A stretch of DNA of 64,000 nt, taken from contig NW_019091521.1 in assembly GCF_001949145.1 (NCBI RefSeq), positions 1,134,710 to 1,198,709 on the forward strand, written 5' to 3'. Shown here piece after piece: positions 13,201 to 25,300 of this stretch; position 1 is the first letter of the stretch; every line of letters starts with the position of its first letter. The position numbers and the translations under genes were made by a program. The notes under the pieces are model-generated. The model was given only the letters and a program-made list of their open reading frames with translations. It ran no database searches and was not told where the DNA came from. This stretch comes from Acanthaster planci. Taxonomy: Eukaryota; Echinodermata; Asteroidea; Valvatida; Acanthasteridae.

Positions 13201-15263
13201 AAAAACTTCTTCGTATTCTTCAAAAAGGTGGGGGTGATTGAGTAGCCCACGCCACTTCTAAAAGTGGGGGATATGTACCCCGATACCCCCGGGACTACCC
13301 CCCATGTGCATATTGAGAAAAAAAAACAAAAAACAAAACAAAACAAAAAAAAAACCCAAAAAACAAAAACGGCTTCCTGACTTTTACGAGAGCGACACTG
13401 GAGAACTTCTCCCACGCCAAGATCGCCTCCTCCCCGGTCATGCCGGCCTGCTGCCCCTTGAATATTCGGGCCCCCGTCACGGTGGAGACACCCATGCCGT
13501 CCCCCACGAAGAACACGATGTTCTTGGCCACGTTGCGGTTCAGGCTGGCCTCCCTGCTCAGCGCTTTCTGCAACGTATCCTGGGCTTGGTCGTTCCAGAA
13601 TCGAGCGTCTACAAGCAAAGCAAATATTAATTTCAATCCAATAACACTTTTGAGTGGGTTTACAAAAGCGGGTCTCGAACAAAAAAAAACAAAAAAAAAC
13701 AAAACAAAACCAAAAAGATCAACGTACAGTTATGTAGTCATCATGGTCGTACCGTTGAGTGTGGCGTAAATCCCGGAGAAAGGGGATATACATCCCCCAT
13801 TTTCGCGTGGTGAGAAAAGCCAAGGCAGATATTGAAGATTTTTTTCGGATTTCCCAGCAACCAGAATGTATTCAGTAGCACCCAATTTAAAAAAAAAACC
13901 CGTAAATAAGCCGTTCTGATGTAAGATTCTGCAGGGTAAACTTTGCCTCCCAGAGTCATATAGTATCAGCCTCCCCCAGTTTGACAAATTTCCATGGCTG
14001 GGTGAGTCACACACCCCCATAGCCCCCCATCATCGGAACAATTTTTCGCCACTTCGCCTGCTGAAGCCATTTGCCAGGTGTGACTAGGCAATTATTACAG
14101 TACTCTTTATTTCAATTTTTTTATGGGAGATGATTTTGAACAGCAAAGGCAAAAGGGCCTCTTTTGAACAGTACGACCCAAGGGCTGCGAAACCAATACA
14201 AAATTGATCATGCGAATGATTTTGAAAAGGCTTCTTAAATATTTGGGAGCTGGTGACATGTGTTTTGCTATGATGACGTCAGTTGACATCTACAGTGCGG
14301 TAATTACTAAGGTAAGGCTGGTACCTATTCAGCAAGAATTGAGTATGTTTACGCCAAGAAAACAAATCAAAAACTGTCTGTCGTTTATTAACTCCCTGCA
14401 GTCATACTAAGTTAGACATTTACATTGACTTTATATTTAATCTATAACTACCACACCGATAATTTATAATCGTTTACCTTTCAGATAAAAATATTAACAT
14501 TTGGCAGATAAATATTTGTTCTGAGGAATTTCTGGATGTCAATACAAAGACATTGCAGATGCATGTGGTGAGCACGAATAGCCCTGTAATCATGCACGAA
14601 GAGGCAGTTATGCGAGGGGCATATGTAACCATATATTTTGCCATTTAGAGTCCGAAGTTGAACAGCGGGTCGCTCAGCCTACTTGACGGGCATGTCAGGG
14701 TATTGGACCAATGCGGGTTTCCGGAATCTTTCGTTATACCGTATGTACTGTACTTCGGAATGCGAAAAGCCGAATTAGCTGAACCAGTCTCTCTGAACTG
14801 AAAGGAATCCTTCCTACAAGAAGGGGGCACTTTAACAATTTTTTTTTTCTATCGAGACACCTTAAACGTAATAGCCGTGCGTGCCAAAGGCAATCTCCAA
14901 TCGGCTTACATTCTACAAAAATGACTGACTTAAAGATAACGTTATTATCAAAGCAAGTATGATTTTTCAACTGCCTAGCAGTGGCCGCTGCATAGACCTT
15001 TCAAATTCCTGAAACCCTAAAGCTTTACTACAACAAATGGAGTTTGGGAATTCCAGTTCTATATATTCAAATTAAAGGGAACAAAAATCGACTACCTAGC
15101 AATGTAATAGAGCTAGGAATGGGATTTGCAGCAAGCGGGTAATAATTTTGACTCGAATGAAACACACTTCAGGAACACCAGCAAACTTACTCTGTGTTCG
15201 CGCACAGCTGGCAAGACCGAGGAAGAAAACTACCGTGATCCACGCCAGACTGAAGAATTGCAT
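7299..15263 (-). CDS. ALPL-like: Alkaline phosphatase gene B (complete, 10 coding exons)
   Basis: Exons: 15263-15191, 13608-13382, 12410-12236, 10980-10805, 10357-10255, 9812-9714, 9476-9348, 8772-8581, 8255-8118, 7612-7299; 1626 nt, 541 residues. The ATG at 15263 opens a signal peptide (MQFFSLAW then [11 protein letters not shown]). Family residues visible: D61 in VGDGMG, catalytic S111 in [11 protein letters not shown]172/T174 in THATP, R185, E327, D332 and H336 in RIDHAHH, D373/H374 in TADHSH, H455 in ETHGGED. It should be an active phosphomonoesterase of the membrane ALP family. The C-terminus is hydrophobic but ends in a polar tail (HEQLAGV), so GPI anchoring is less certain than for C and D. 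The exon 2 donor is weak (AAA|GTCAGG). Upstream it faces gene C head to head. Confidence 0.93.
10446..10469. repeat. (AAC)n microsatellite
   Basis: Eight AAC-type units in gene B intron 4. Confidence 0.9.
13316..13371. repeat. A-rich tract (U-rich in gene B intron 2)
   Basis: Almost pure A with single C and short C interruptions on the plus strand, immediately downstream of the gene B exon 2 donor on the transcript strand. Confidence 0.9.
13382..13608 (-). CDS. Gene B exon 2, with weak donor beside a T-rich tract
   Basis: This 227-nt exon runs from DARFWNDQ through VGDGMG to FSSVALVK. The phase-0 end fits AAA|GTCAGG; another possible donor six bases earlier (CTC|GTAAAA) would drop two residues and keep the frame. 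On the transcript strand the donor is followed within about 10 nt by some 50 nt of nearly pure U with a few G (13316-13371, seen as A-rich on the plus strand). Gene A uses a better GTATGA donor at the same place. Confidence 0.8.
13609..15190. other. Gene B intron 1; nothing recognised
   Basis: A/T-rich with A-rich low complexity at 13681-13712. No coding block matching a known family. Confidence 0.6.
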
Positions 15264-18200
15264 CCTGGAATCGATTTCCGACAAGAAGATGACCTACAAA
15301 GGAATTTGAGGAGACATTTTTGACGAACCAAAGAGATTGATATAAGTCCTGATGAAGACTTGCGCCTGGCACCTGCGACTATCAGCGTCATGTTATGCAT
15401 TTTACACCTTCCCTCCCTACTATTTAATAAGTCTCCGTTTTTTTTAATCGATCACCGCATCTCTTATCTTGCTGTCGCGTGATCGCAGCAAGCGATAAGG
15501 CTGTATACATCGTCAAGGTCAAGGCATATACCTGGGATGAAGTATGCGCATGTGTGATGAGCGGGTGATGACCATGACCAAGGCGATTGGCCAGCTCGGA
15601 AAGGCTGTTCACGGCCGTGTGTGGGATGAAAACCATCGGGGCATGTACGGAACCCTTTCTGACTGCACCAAACGTAGGAGTTTGGGCTTGATCGTAGTTT
15701 AAACACTCATCAAGAGTTGATACGGTCAAAAGTTGCTCTTGTTCCTGGGTTGTATCAGAACGAAGCCCCGGGCTCTAAATCTACCCACCCGCCTGTCAAT
15801 TTAGAAATAATCACGGCTACCAGCCCTACCCACCTGTAGTACCCACCTCCTCCCTATTAAAAGTATATTTTGACGGACGAAGATAATTTATACCACATTC
15901 TGAGCCCCCTCCCCATCAAAACTAAGAAACGCTGCTGCATAGGCCACTTCTGGTCGTGATTGTTTTGTTATCCAACTCATCTAAATTTGCTTTCGAAAAA
16001 CGACGAAAATCACGTGGCAGGTCGCACGTTTATAACCCCAGACGAAACAAATTGCAAGACAAATACCCTGCTTACAGATAAAATTAATACTGTCGTTTGA
16101 ACATTTCTTAAAATAGGAGCCTCGCCGGAAATGGTCAGTCTCAATGAGACTGTGAGAAAGGTATCACCGATTTAATTTTTGGACAGAAGAAGTCCAGTGA
16201 CGGCGTGCATGATGCTAAATGTAAAATTATTGAAACAGCCCAAAATATAAAGTACAATTATAAAATGTAATATGGATGCATACAACTCAACTTCTGTATG
16301 AATCATGACGTTTATCATACAGAGTTAACAACAATTTGAAACTAAACAGAGCGTACTTGTAATAATTGAACGTATCCCGGTTATGAGCTAAAATATTCCA
16401 GAGAACAAATCCAATGTCCGAAAGCAGTGAAGCAGGATTGTGTGAAGTGAGGAGCACAAACGACATTTCTCGTGTCCTCTACACCCCCACACTGCATCTC
16501 TAGTATTCTACATCACAGACCGCACGCTCATCTATCCGAACAAGACCCAACGCAGTATCTGGGGCCTTGAGATTATGGGCAAGTTGAAGTTGGGAAACGA
16601 CGGTTGCATTGTCTGCTGATCGTCACCTACACAAACAGCCAGTCTGGTGGAGTGAAAACACCCCCCCCCCATTAGCTAGGCGTGTTCAGTGTCTCGTAGG
16701 CCTACGTCTTCCATCTGAAATCGTCTCCTTGGCTAAAAGCCTCCTGTACTATATGTGATCACAGTGTTACGATCCTAGGACATTCTTACATACAGGGTCC
16801 CCTAGTGCTTCTCTCAGGCTTTGATCATAATTGTTGGAGGTCTTGTCATGCAGAAACTTTTGCAGGACTCCGGACGCCTCCTTGCACCTCGGCATGGCCG
16901 TCAAGTAGGTGCCAATTGCCCCCCTACTACCCACTTTTTTTGTTATTTTCAGTGGCAAATATATAAGGTTGCAGGCCAGTATATAGGTCCAAAATTGCCT
17001 GCGCGGACCAAATCACGATTTGTAACTGTCAGATTTTCTGCTATTACAGCCTTTAATGGCACGTGCACTGGGTGGTTTGTTAAACAAGTGTGCAGGGGTG
17101 CTTTTCTCTGGAGAGAAATATCTTCAAAAGTCATCGGTTAAGACACTGAAAATTGAAAGGAAAATGTAAGATGAGGAAGTGGGCTTTAGTTTGATATGTC
17201 TCTTTAACACCTGTTAAACTTGTGAGTATTTATCTAATTTTCTGAAGTGGGCATATTTATCATAGTTGTCTATGGCAACTGATTTTCCTGTGGTCTGCAC
17301 CCATTAACACGGGGATGTAAATAAAGCGCCCTCTACTAGTAGCATTATTCAGTTGTGCTTGCCAGCTCACGTCTTCCGCGGTGTACAGGGACAAAATGCA
17401 AAACCAGTCTTGAGCCAGGATTATGGTCTCGAAGCTGACTTCAAAGAGTGATAACGGTCCAAAATACGATTCATTATTTTTTTTTCACTTTCACTCCTCT
17501 CGTCTTTTCACACAACTATTAGAAATGCATGTGGCAGAGAAAAATGGGGGGGGGGGTAATAAATGAAGGGCCCTGATACGCAAAACAGATCCTGAAATCG
17601 TGAGATTGAAGAGAAGAAACCCGTCAGCAGTACAAAATGTCCCGCTAAGTGGCAGTCCTACACGAAGTTTCGCAAGCTTACAATACTGCTAAGATTTCTT
17701 TATCGACATCCGTTGCTATTTTTCACTGGTGGTGGCATATCCAGCTTGGAGTCTTTAACAGTCACAGTGAAAGTACCCCCTCCCCCGAAGCTCACCATTG
17801 GATGGCAAACTGGTATTTTCTTCCTTTTTCCCTGGATTTTATTACAGTTAAGCCATTCTTGTTATCCACATTCTTGTCGAATTCCAAAACACCAGTGAAC
17901 TACACACTAGACTCAATAGTCAGATACACTTTCAACTGCTCAGTGGATATAAAATTATGTACAAACAAAGCGAGCAAACACGTATTTTTTCTGTCGGGTG
18001 GTCCCTGCTAAATTTCTTCTGTGGTTTCGCTGCCTTCATATGGTAGAGTGCTATATATTTACGTGAACAACACAGGAAACAAAATGCTATGTCCTTGTAG
18101 TAATGTGTTTGTTCGACTATAGCTTCCCCGAGCTGACTCAGGTTTAACCTCGTCCCGACTAGTTGTTTCAGGACACAGTGCACACGACCCTCCTCATTTG

Positions 18201-19377
18201 CCCCCTCCCCCCATGACAATTAGGCCTACCCAAAAGTAATATCCAGGATTTCGCATTAGCAGTTATATCTGTGGCAAGTAGTAAAATATTTGATATAATA
18301 AAAGAGCAGGGGTCGTATTTTTTTTCCAATATCGCTGCGGGGCATTTTTTCCACAGTGCGAGCTGGGCCTTAGTTTTATTAGCGGTTTTCGTAGCAATTC
18401 TTTGCGGTCAGTTCAGTTTGACATTAAGTTGTGAAAATTTTGGAAAATTGTTAAAAGTTGCTGCAATGTGGTCAACCAAAATGTACCTTTCTACTGCCGT
18501 GCTCAGTGCACACCGACTGGCAAGTGTGTGGCTTTCACCTACAAAGTACAGACCATTTTCAATACGCTACTGAGACCTTAGCTCTAGTATGCTCGGACTG
18601 AACGATGGCAACATCCCTTTTTTGTAGAGAGAAATCATATCCTGGGGTTTTCACTGTTTGAGAGATTGGTTTATAAAGAACAATGATTTGGCCAGTTTCA
18701 TGCACTTCATTTTATTGTTCAGTGTGCGAGGACTATAGATAACTCGATGATTTGTTCCATAAGACAATTTGCTTGAAATGTAATTTAAATTAATGTAGAC
18801 AGTAAATTTGCGTGGTTGACTGCGGGTTTGTAATGTGATATCCACAGCCCCTTGTCCTCAGTTAGCATTGTTCTGGTTTGTCAAGAAATATGCAGGGGTT
18901 AACGTTGGAGACCTTTACGTGCATACATGCATATACCCACATCGTCACTGAACGAGTTCAACATATCCAAAAATTTAAGAACTGAAAAGAATGCAGCCGA
19001 CTACAGAACTATGAAGCTCACCAGTTCATATGCACACAGATAGCAAAGGATACTGACGGTTAAAACAAATGTAAAAAAGGAAACGATCTTCGGGAGAATT
19101 TTATGGGACGCAGCCGAACAGAAGAGCGACGCCCACCGGCCATATTCCTCCATTTTGGAGAAAGTACTGCATCTGGTGCGGGCGACCGAACCGGGTCCCA
19201 TTTTGTTTGTCTATTCCAGTCAGAACGCCCTCTGTGTTGACCGAGGGCGTGTGCTGAGCCCAGGGTCGCCACAGCAGGCCTTCAGTGCGACGCTCGACTG
19301 ACAGACGTGTAAAAGGCATCTGCCGTTGGATAAATATCTCGGGAGTTGATTCCGCCAAGATTTTCCCCAGCATCGAC
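15264..19377. other. Divergent B-C intergenic region
   Basis: A 4.1 kb spacer shared by the promoters of gene B and gene C. It contains C10 at 16661 and G11 at 17546 homopolymers. The 180 bp before the gene C ATG is more GC-rich and probably contains its leader. No gene recognised. Confidence 0.6.
15338..15345 (-). promoter_or_regulatory. Weak TATA-like element upstream of gene B
   Basis: The minus strand reads GACTTATATCAATC about 75 nt before the gene B ATG. The spacing is plausible for a core promoter but the match is imperfect. Confidence 0.25.
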
Positions 19378-22300
19378 ATGGGTCCTATGCATCTTTGGGG
19401 CTCGGTGCTTTTCGTCTTTCTGCTCACTATTGCCCGGGTCGAAGCGCAGGGTATGTTCCGATTTGCTCACTTTCGTAGCAGCTAACTCAGCGTAAGTTTG
19501 TGTTCCTATTTCACGGTGCAACCTACCGTATCCCCGGGACTATGGGGTTCGTCGTCCGCGTCGCCGTTCAAACGGCGGATGACAAATGTCAGAGTTTTAG
19601 GGGTGCGGCCTCACAGTGAATTCCTTTCACCGCCCTGAATTGAAGGACGGAAGAAGGGGTTGGAACAGTGAAAAGTGCTTCTAGTACCCGCGTGCACAAC
19701 GCCGTGGGTATGAAACCTGTCAGTGTGAACGTGGGAAGGATATCCTTAAGCTATGCTAGCAGGGAACGGGGAGCATGATCTCAGTCACCTCTATAAAATA
19801 CCAATTTCACGGCATCACCGAAGCTATAAGACTGGTGCACGGGTCATTGAAAGAACTAATAAACGGTGCAAACGACAGGAAATCTTTGTGTTCCTGGAAG
19901 AAGGACGTAAGCGCTTACATCCTTTGGCCCGCAGACGTGGTCTTTGGTGCTAACATAAGAACATGAAGCGTTGAGGTCAAGGACGAAGCCCATTAGCATG
20001 CATCCACAAATATGGCACGCACCTAGTAAGAATAGACAAAGTTTGCCACTGCTCAGTTGGGAGGCGGGTTATTTAATAATTATTTTTCTTTTAACTTACA
20101 AAGTTCATACCTGTATACTTGCAAACAGAAACAGAGCATTCCACGTCTTTCTGTGAACAACTTTCTTCATGTCATTAGTTCTAGAATCACTGTTTCCATC
20201 TTTTCAGATTCTGGTAAGCGGTTAGGACGTAAACCATGTGTCTTGTCAAATTAAATCATTCGTCTAATACAACGACCGTAGGAATATAATTTTGATTGTT
20301 ATGTTATTCAGAACTGTGTTAAAAACCCTCCTTTTGAATAGAGTATTGAAAGCCAAGAAAACCCGTATTTGAAAAAAGGGGATACCAGTGGGGTGTACTT
20401 CCCAACATTTCTGTTTGAGGATCAGTCAGTTACTAAGCTGCCGCTCTTCAAGTGTTTGCCTTTGTCAAATTTAATTGTCTATACAAAGCTCACTTTGTCG
20501 TACTAGTGGAATAGTGGACAAATGGCCTGAAAATATTTAAATTTATCTCCATCGCCCCATTTGTGCAATGTGTTAGTGGAGTGGCGAAACGTAGCGTTAC
20601 ATGCGGGGCATAGCCCCAACAGTCCCAAATCATTCGATTTCAATATGATTTGACATACATCCGGGGGGGGGTAGGTTAATCATGCGGTTCTGCTCCGACA
20701 CTTGAAGTCTCTACACGTCACAATTATGTCCCGTCACCTTTGTAAAAGAGCGTGTCTGAGGACATCATTGTGTGGAATATGCGCCATCATACTGATACAT
20801 TGCACGACATACGGAACCCCCCGTAATGTGATGCGCAAGCTGTATACCCTAAGGTACCTACTGCATCCGTCTCGGAAATCTGAAAGGAATTCCAAAGATC
20901 CCGTCAATCCAAAAGAATGACACAATCCTGCATCATATGATCGAACTGGTTGTGATTACGATTGTAACTCTGGTCGCGGAGTGCATGCTTGTCAACTCGT
21001 AACTCTCACGGAGCAGCTGTAAAAATTTCGCTCCTGGATCGGAGCGAGATTGGAGAAAAAAATCGTGTGCTGATCGACCATAAATCAATATGCTGGTCAA
21101 ACCATCCAGTAGCAGGCCATAATGGCTTGTTGGAAAGAGTTTCGTATACAGACGCTACTTGACACCCTGTGCACAAACCCTATTGGGCTGTTTCTAAGTA
21201 AAAGACTTTGGTTTTTTAAACTTTTCTGGACATGTTTTTGCTTTCTGACGGCTTATAGGTCATTGTAGGGAATAATTACTGGCATCCATGAATGGAACTC
21301 TTCCCTGCTTGTTTTATTTCATGCTCACTTCTAGTTCAGTATTATTTATCAACCGATAAAACTTAATATCATCAAGCGCATCAAATGTATTTCGAATTAG
21401 CTTCATGTTTACGACAACTGTATTTGCTGCGTATGTGTAAGTACTTGTTCTTGCAGGACAACATTATTCACAGATAAAAAGAGACTGCAGTTCTCACGCC
21501 ATTGACAATACACACGATCCATCAGCCCAACAATGACACCTTTTTTCACATGGTCTGCAGCGCACAGTCGTGTGTTCTGCCAGCCGGGACCTCCTAATCC
21601 TGTGGTTGACTGTCAATACAAAAGCACATGCACACAAAATGCCTCATGCAGCTTTCAATAAAATCTTTCACCAAATAGTAAATGAAAACACGACCCTTGG
21701 AAAGTAGCGGAGAAAAAACGTACAACGAGAGGTGAAGCCTGGCACCTACAAAGGGCAATATACATGTAGGCCTATGCTGCAGACTTTGACCGCCTATGCA
21801 AACAGGATAGAGGCAATGTGGAGAAAAGTCTATACGTGTACGCACGTAATGTCATTGAAACGGTTGCCCAAAAACAAGAATCAGTTTTGATTTTGTTGTG
21901 CTGCTTCTCTTCCAGTTATTCATGGCAAAACCATTTTGAGTCACAGAATATCCAGTTGACATTCCGTGTGAAACAGGCCGAGAGCTACACTTTCCAACGT
22001 GTGCATAAGTAATCAAAATGTTACCAAGAATTCCAGTCAGAATTATTTTACAGTGTGGAGTTAATTATTACCTATTGACACTCCCGACAAGCTACAACTC
22101 AGTCATTCTTTTCCAAGTCCAACTCCAAGCACGATGTAAAATGTCCACACGGCCTTTGGAAGACAACACAAGGAAAATAATGCTAATAAATTTTCATGAA
22201 AGACACCCTCATATCATACACAATTTAATTCGCTCCGGGCTCCCTTACGTGGTTGTTCACACACTGAGAAGGTAAAAGTGCCTGCCGATTGTGAACAGCT

Positions 22301-25300
22301 AGGAAGCAAAATCTTTGGGATGGGTCGCTCGCTAAGCGCGAAGGTTCCAAAACACAAAGTGACCCTGGATACCAGGTGGGAAATTCAACAGGAAGCTTTT
22401 TTTTCCACAAACCTGACACTTTTTTTCAAGCTACCTTACCATAGTTGCGTCAAACGAAATTCTGAACAGTTGACATGTGGAATAATTGAGAGCAACCACC
22501 CGCGCAGACTGTAAAAGATCAACCGTTGCATTTGTATGGAGGCGTATTTAGGACATGACTACAAAAAAGACACATTATTTCGCCCAGGAATATTAAATTA
22601 ATGGCGGAATTGTGAAACAAATAGGTACAATGTAGGAGCCCTGTCAATAAAATGCTAATCCGCCTCGGCGGAAAGCTAATTCGCCCGGGCAGAATAGTAA
22701 TCTGGCCGGGCGAAATACTAATTTGCCTGGGAAAAGGGATAATCCGCCTGGGTGGAAAAGTGATCCGCCTTGGCGGAATAGTAAGTACTCAGCCCGGGCG
22801 AAGTAGTAAAGCAAAAAAAAAAAAAAAAAAAAAAAAATTGTCATGTTCCAAGTACTCTTCCGTACATTCGGAACACTCTGGAATGCCCTGGATTTTTGGA
22901 TCCAAACGCCGAGCTGCAATTGCAATGCGAACTATGTGTGGATAAAATTGGAGTAGGTCTAGTTTTACTTCGAGATTCCAGCAATCCCCCGCCGGCCTTG
23001 CTTTTAGGACGGATGCCACGGCAAACGTTCACTGTTGATAGGTGGTGAAAAATGACGTGGGTGATGTAGATGGTGCATTTCTGTTCCACAGACCTTTCAA
23101 GAAATGACTGATGTAACCAGGTGGTAAACCGTTTACAGTGTAAGGTTCACGGTCATTTTCTCTTGTAATTCATACTACTATTTCAGCAATTATTTTAGGC
23201 TAATTGGTTTTACCTTCTGGCTTTCATGTAGCATTTTTTTTTGGCTAAAGGGACTCTTTTTTGGCTTAAGGGACCTAAAGTCCCTACGCCCAAAGTTTTA
23301 CGGTGAAAGGTGCAAAAATATGGAACAATTTGCCAGAGCAACTGGGATTCAAGTCAGAACTACGAAAGGCCATGACCAGTGCTGTTTAGTCCAAAAAGCT
23401 GATCTATGTAGCTGTTAACTTGGTTGCCAATGTTCATTGGAGTCGGGTCGGGAATTTCCCCGTGTTCTTTTTTTTTTCCACATAGGGTTTTTTGTGCGGG
23501 ATTTTCGCCCATCCTGTGATCAGTGTTTAATTAATGCCTTGATTATTTAAATGTTCACATGTGTATGATGTTGTAGTGGTCTGTATTTGTAAATATTAAT
23601 GTTTGTTGTATTTGTCAATTTTACTTTTCATCATGAGTTTTTAACTATTGTATTAATTTATGTTCCAATGGAAACCAGTTTGAAACTGTTTGGGCATACC
23701 CTGGGTAATGAAATGGAATAATTAAATTTTTTATGTCCATATGTCTTCACAAAAGTGTGTTGTTTTATCTACATGGTCTTTCCGGTTTCATGTTCATTAC
23801 ATGCATATCCATTCACACGTTGACAGAAATTACAGCGAAAAAAAGGTACAGCAGAGAGCAAGGTCAGTGTGTAATTTTATCTTCAGCATACTGTGTGCGG
23901 CTTGTAATTCCTTGACTATATTTGGATCCGCTCAAGTCGATCTGTAGTTGGGTTGGAGTGAATTTGCTCCACTTAAACGGTAACAGCAGCAATTTAGATT
24001 TCTGAAGTGTTGTTTGAAATTCCTTTCAGGTTAAATGTCCTGAAAATCACTGTTTGATGTTTAAACATTCACAAAAAATTGCTCATACTTTCCTTGACAA
24101 CGTAGGGTCCGTAGCGTAGCGCTATAAGTCCCACTACGTAGGCCTTTTCAGTTTCAAATTGTAAATTGCAAGTTTTACTGAAAACTTCTCCAGGAAAGGG
24201 TTGCATGCTTACAAGCTATGGCGATGTAATTAAACAATGATTCATCAAAGAAGGAAAAAATTAAGGCCAGTTAAATTTTAAAAAGAAATAAATAGATCTC
24301 GAAAATCGGTGTTCTTTGTGCCCAAACAGATGTACCGGTAACAACACATTGAGGTTGTCTTCCCCCGGATAACACTGCAGTTGTTGTTGTTTTTTTCACG
24401 TGATTATGGAAATGCAGCAGCACAAATGCCAAACAGGATTTGGATTAACAATTTGAACAAAAGCTATATGTACTGAACCATGCTATCTCTATGGCACCAC
24501 AGAAATGTGCCCCTCGTTTGCCCTTTTGCCCGTTAACAGTGCTGCCACGGTCGACATTTTTACATGTAGTTCAGGGGTCTAGTCGTGCAATACCAACACG
24601 TACGTGGATGGGAGTGACTTCCATTTGGCGACAAACCATATCTCGGTGGGGTTATCACTCGAGCTCACCGATGCCTTACATCGGTCCCCTCCGCATCTCA
24701 TGCAAACCAAAAGGCTCTCCACACAATGGCTACTGGTCTCTGCCTCCCGAGCGCTGGTAATGTGCAAGCATAATTCTGCGAGAATGCCCAGCCACGGCCG
24801 AATGGCCAAAGACCATATGTTTTAATTGATTATATGAAACCTTTTTTATTTGATACATTTGCTTGTTTGAATCAACAACTCAAAAATTTCGCTGAAAATG
24901 GCAATTTTAGAAATAAATTACATAAAAGCTAGCTCAACATTTTGCAAAAAAAATCAGATGCTTGTTGAGCGAAAACAATCATGTGGCCGTAATAAAAAGG
25001 AACGTTTGCACCCGCTATAAGCCTTTATCACACAGAACACCCTCGGCTTTTCTGGCATTGAGACAGGATGTGTATAGATATATTTTCTCTTTCAAATTCG
25101 AAATTATCCATTTTACGCCCAAAAATGTTCCGGTTTCTGGTCAAGGACTGGCTCAAAAATGGTGCGGCGACGTGTATTTCTGTTGTTTTTTTTTTGGGCG
25201 GGGGGGGGCAGTGCCCTCGCTTTTTTGTACGTATAACGCGCGAGGTCCATCGGGACTGCATGCGTACGTACCGCCGATACATATGCAGCAAGGTATGAGA

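Noticed and set aside
13304-13769. Plus-strand frames opposite gene B exon 2
   Set aside because: Antisense shadows of the conserved ALP exon; the same shadows recur opposite exon 2 of genes A and C.
15424-15729. 101-codon minus-strand frame upstream of gene B
   Set aside because: It has no ATG at its start, no domain, and is not needed: gene B already has its own signal-peptide exon.
22644-22945. Seven-residue repeat proteins on both strands
   Set aside because: A by-product of the 21-bp minisatellite; both strands are equally open and end in poly-lysine or poly-phenylalanine from the A25 tract.
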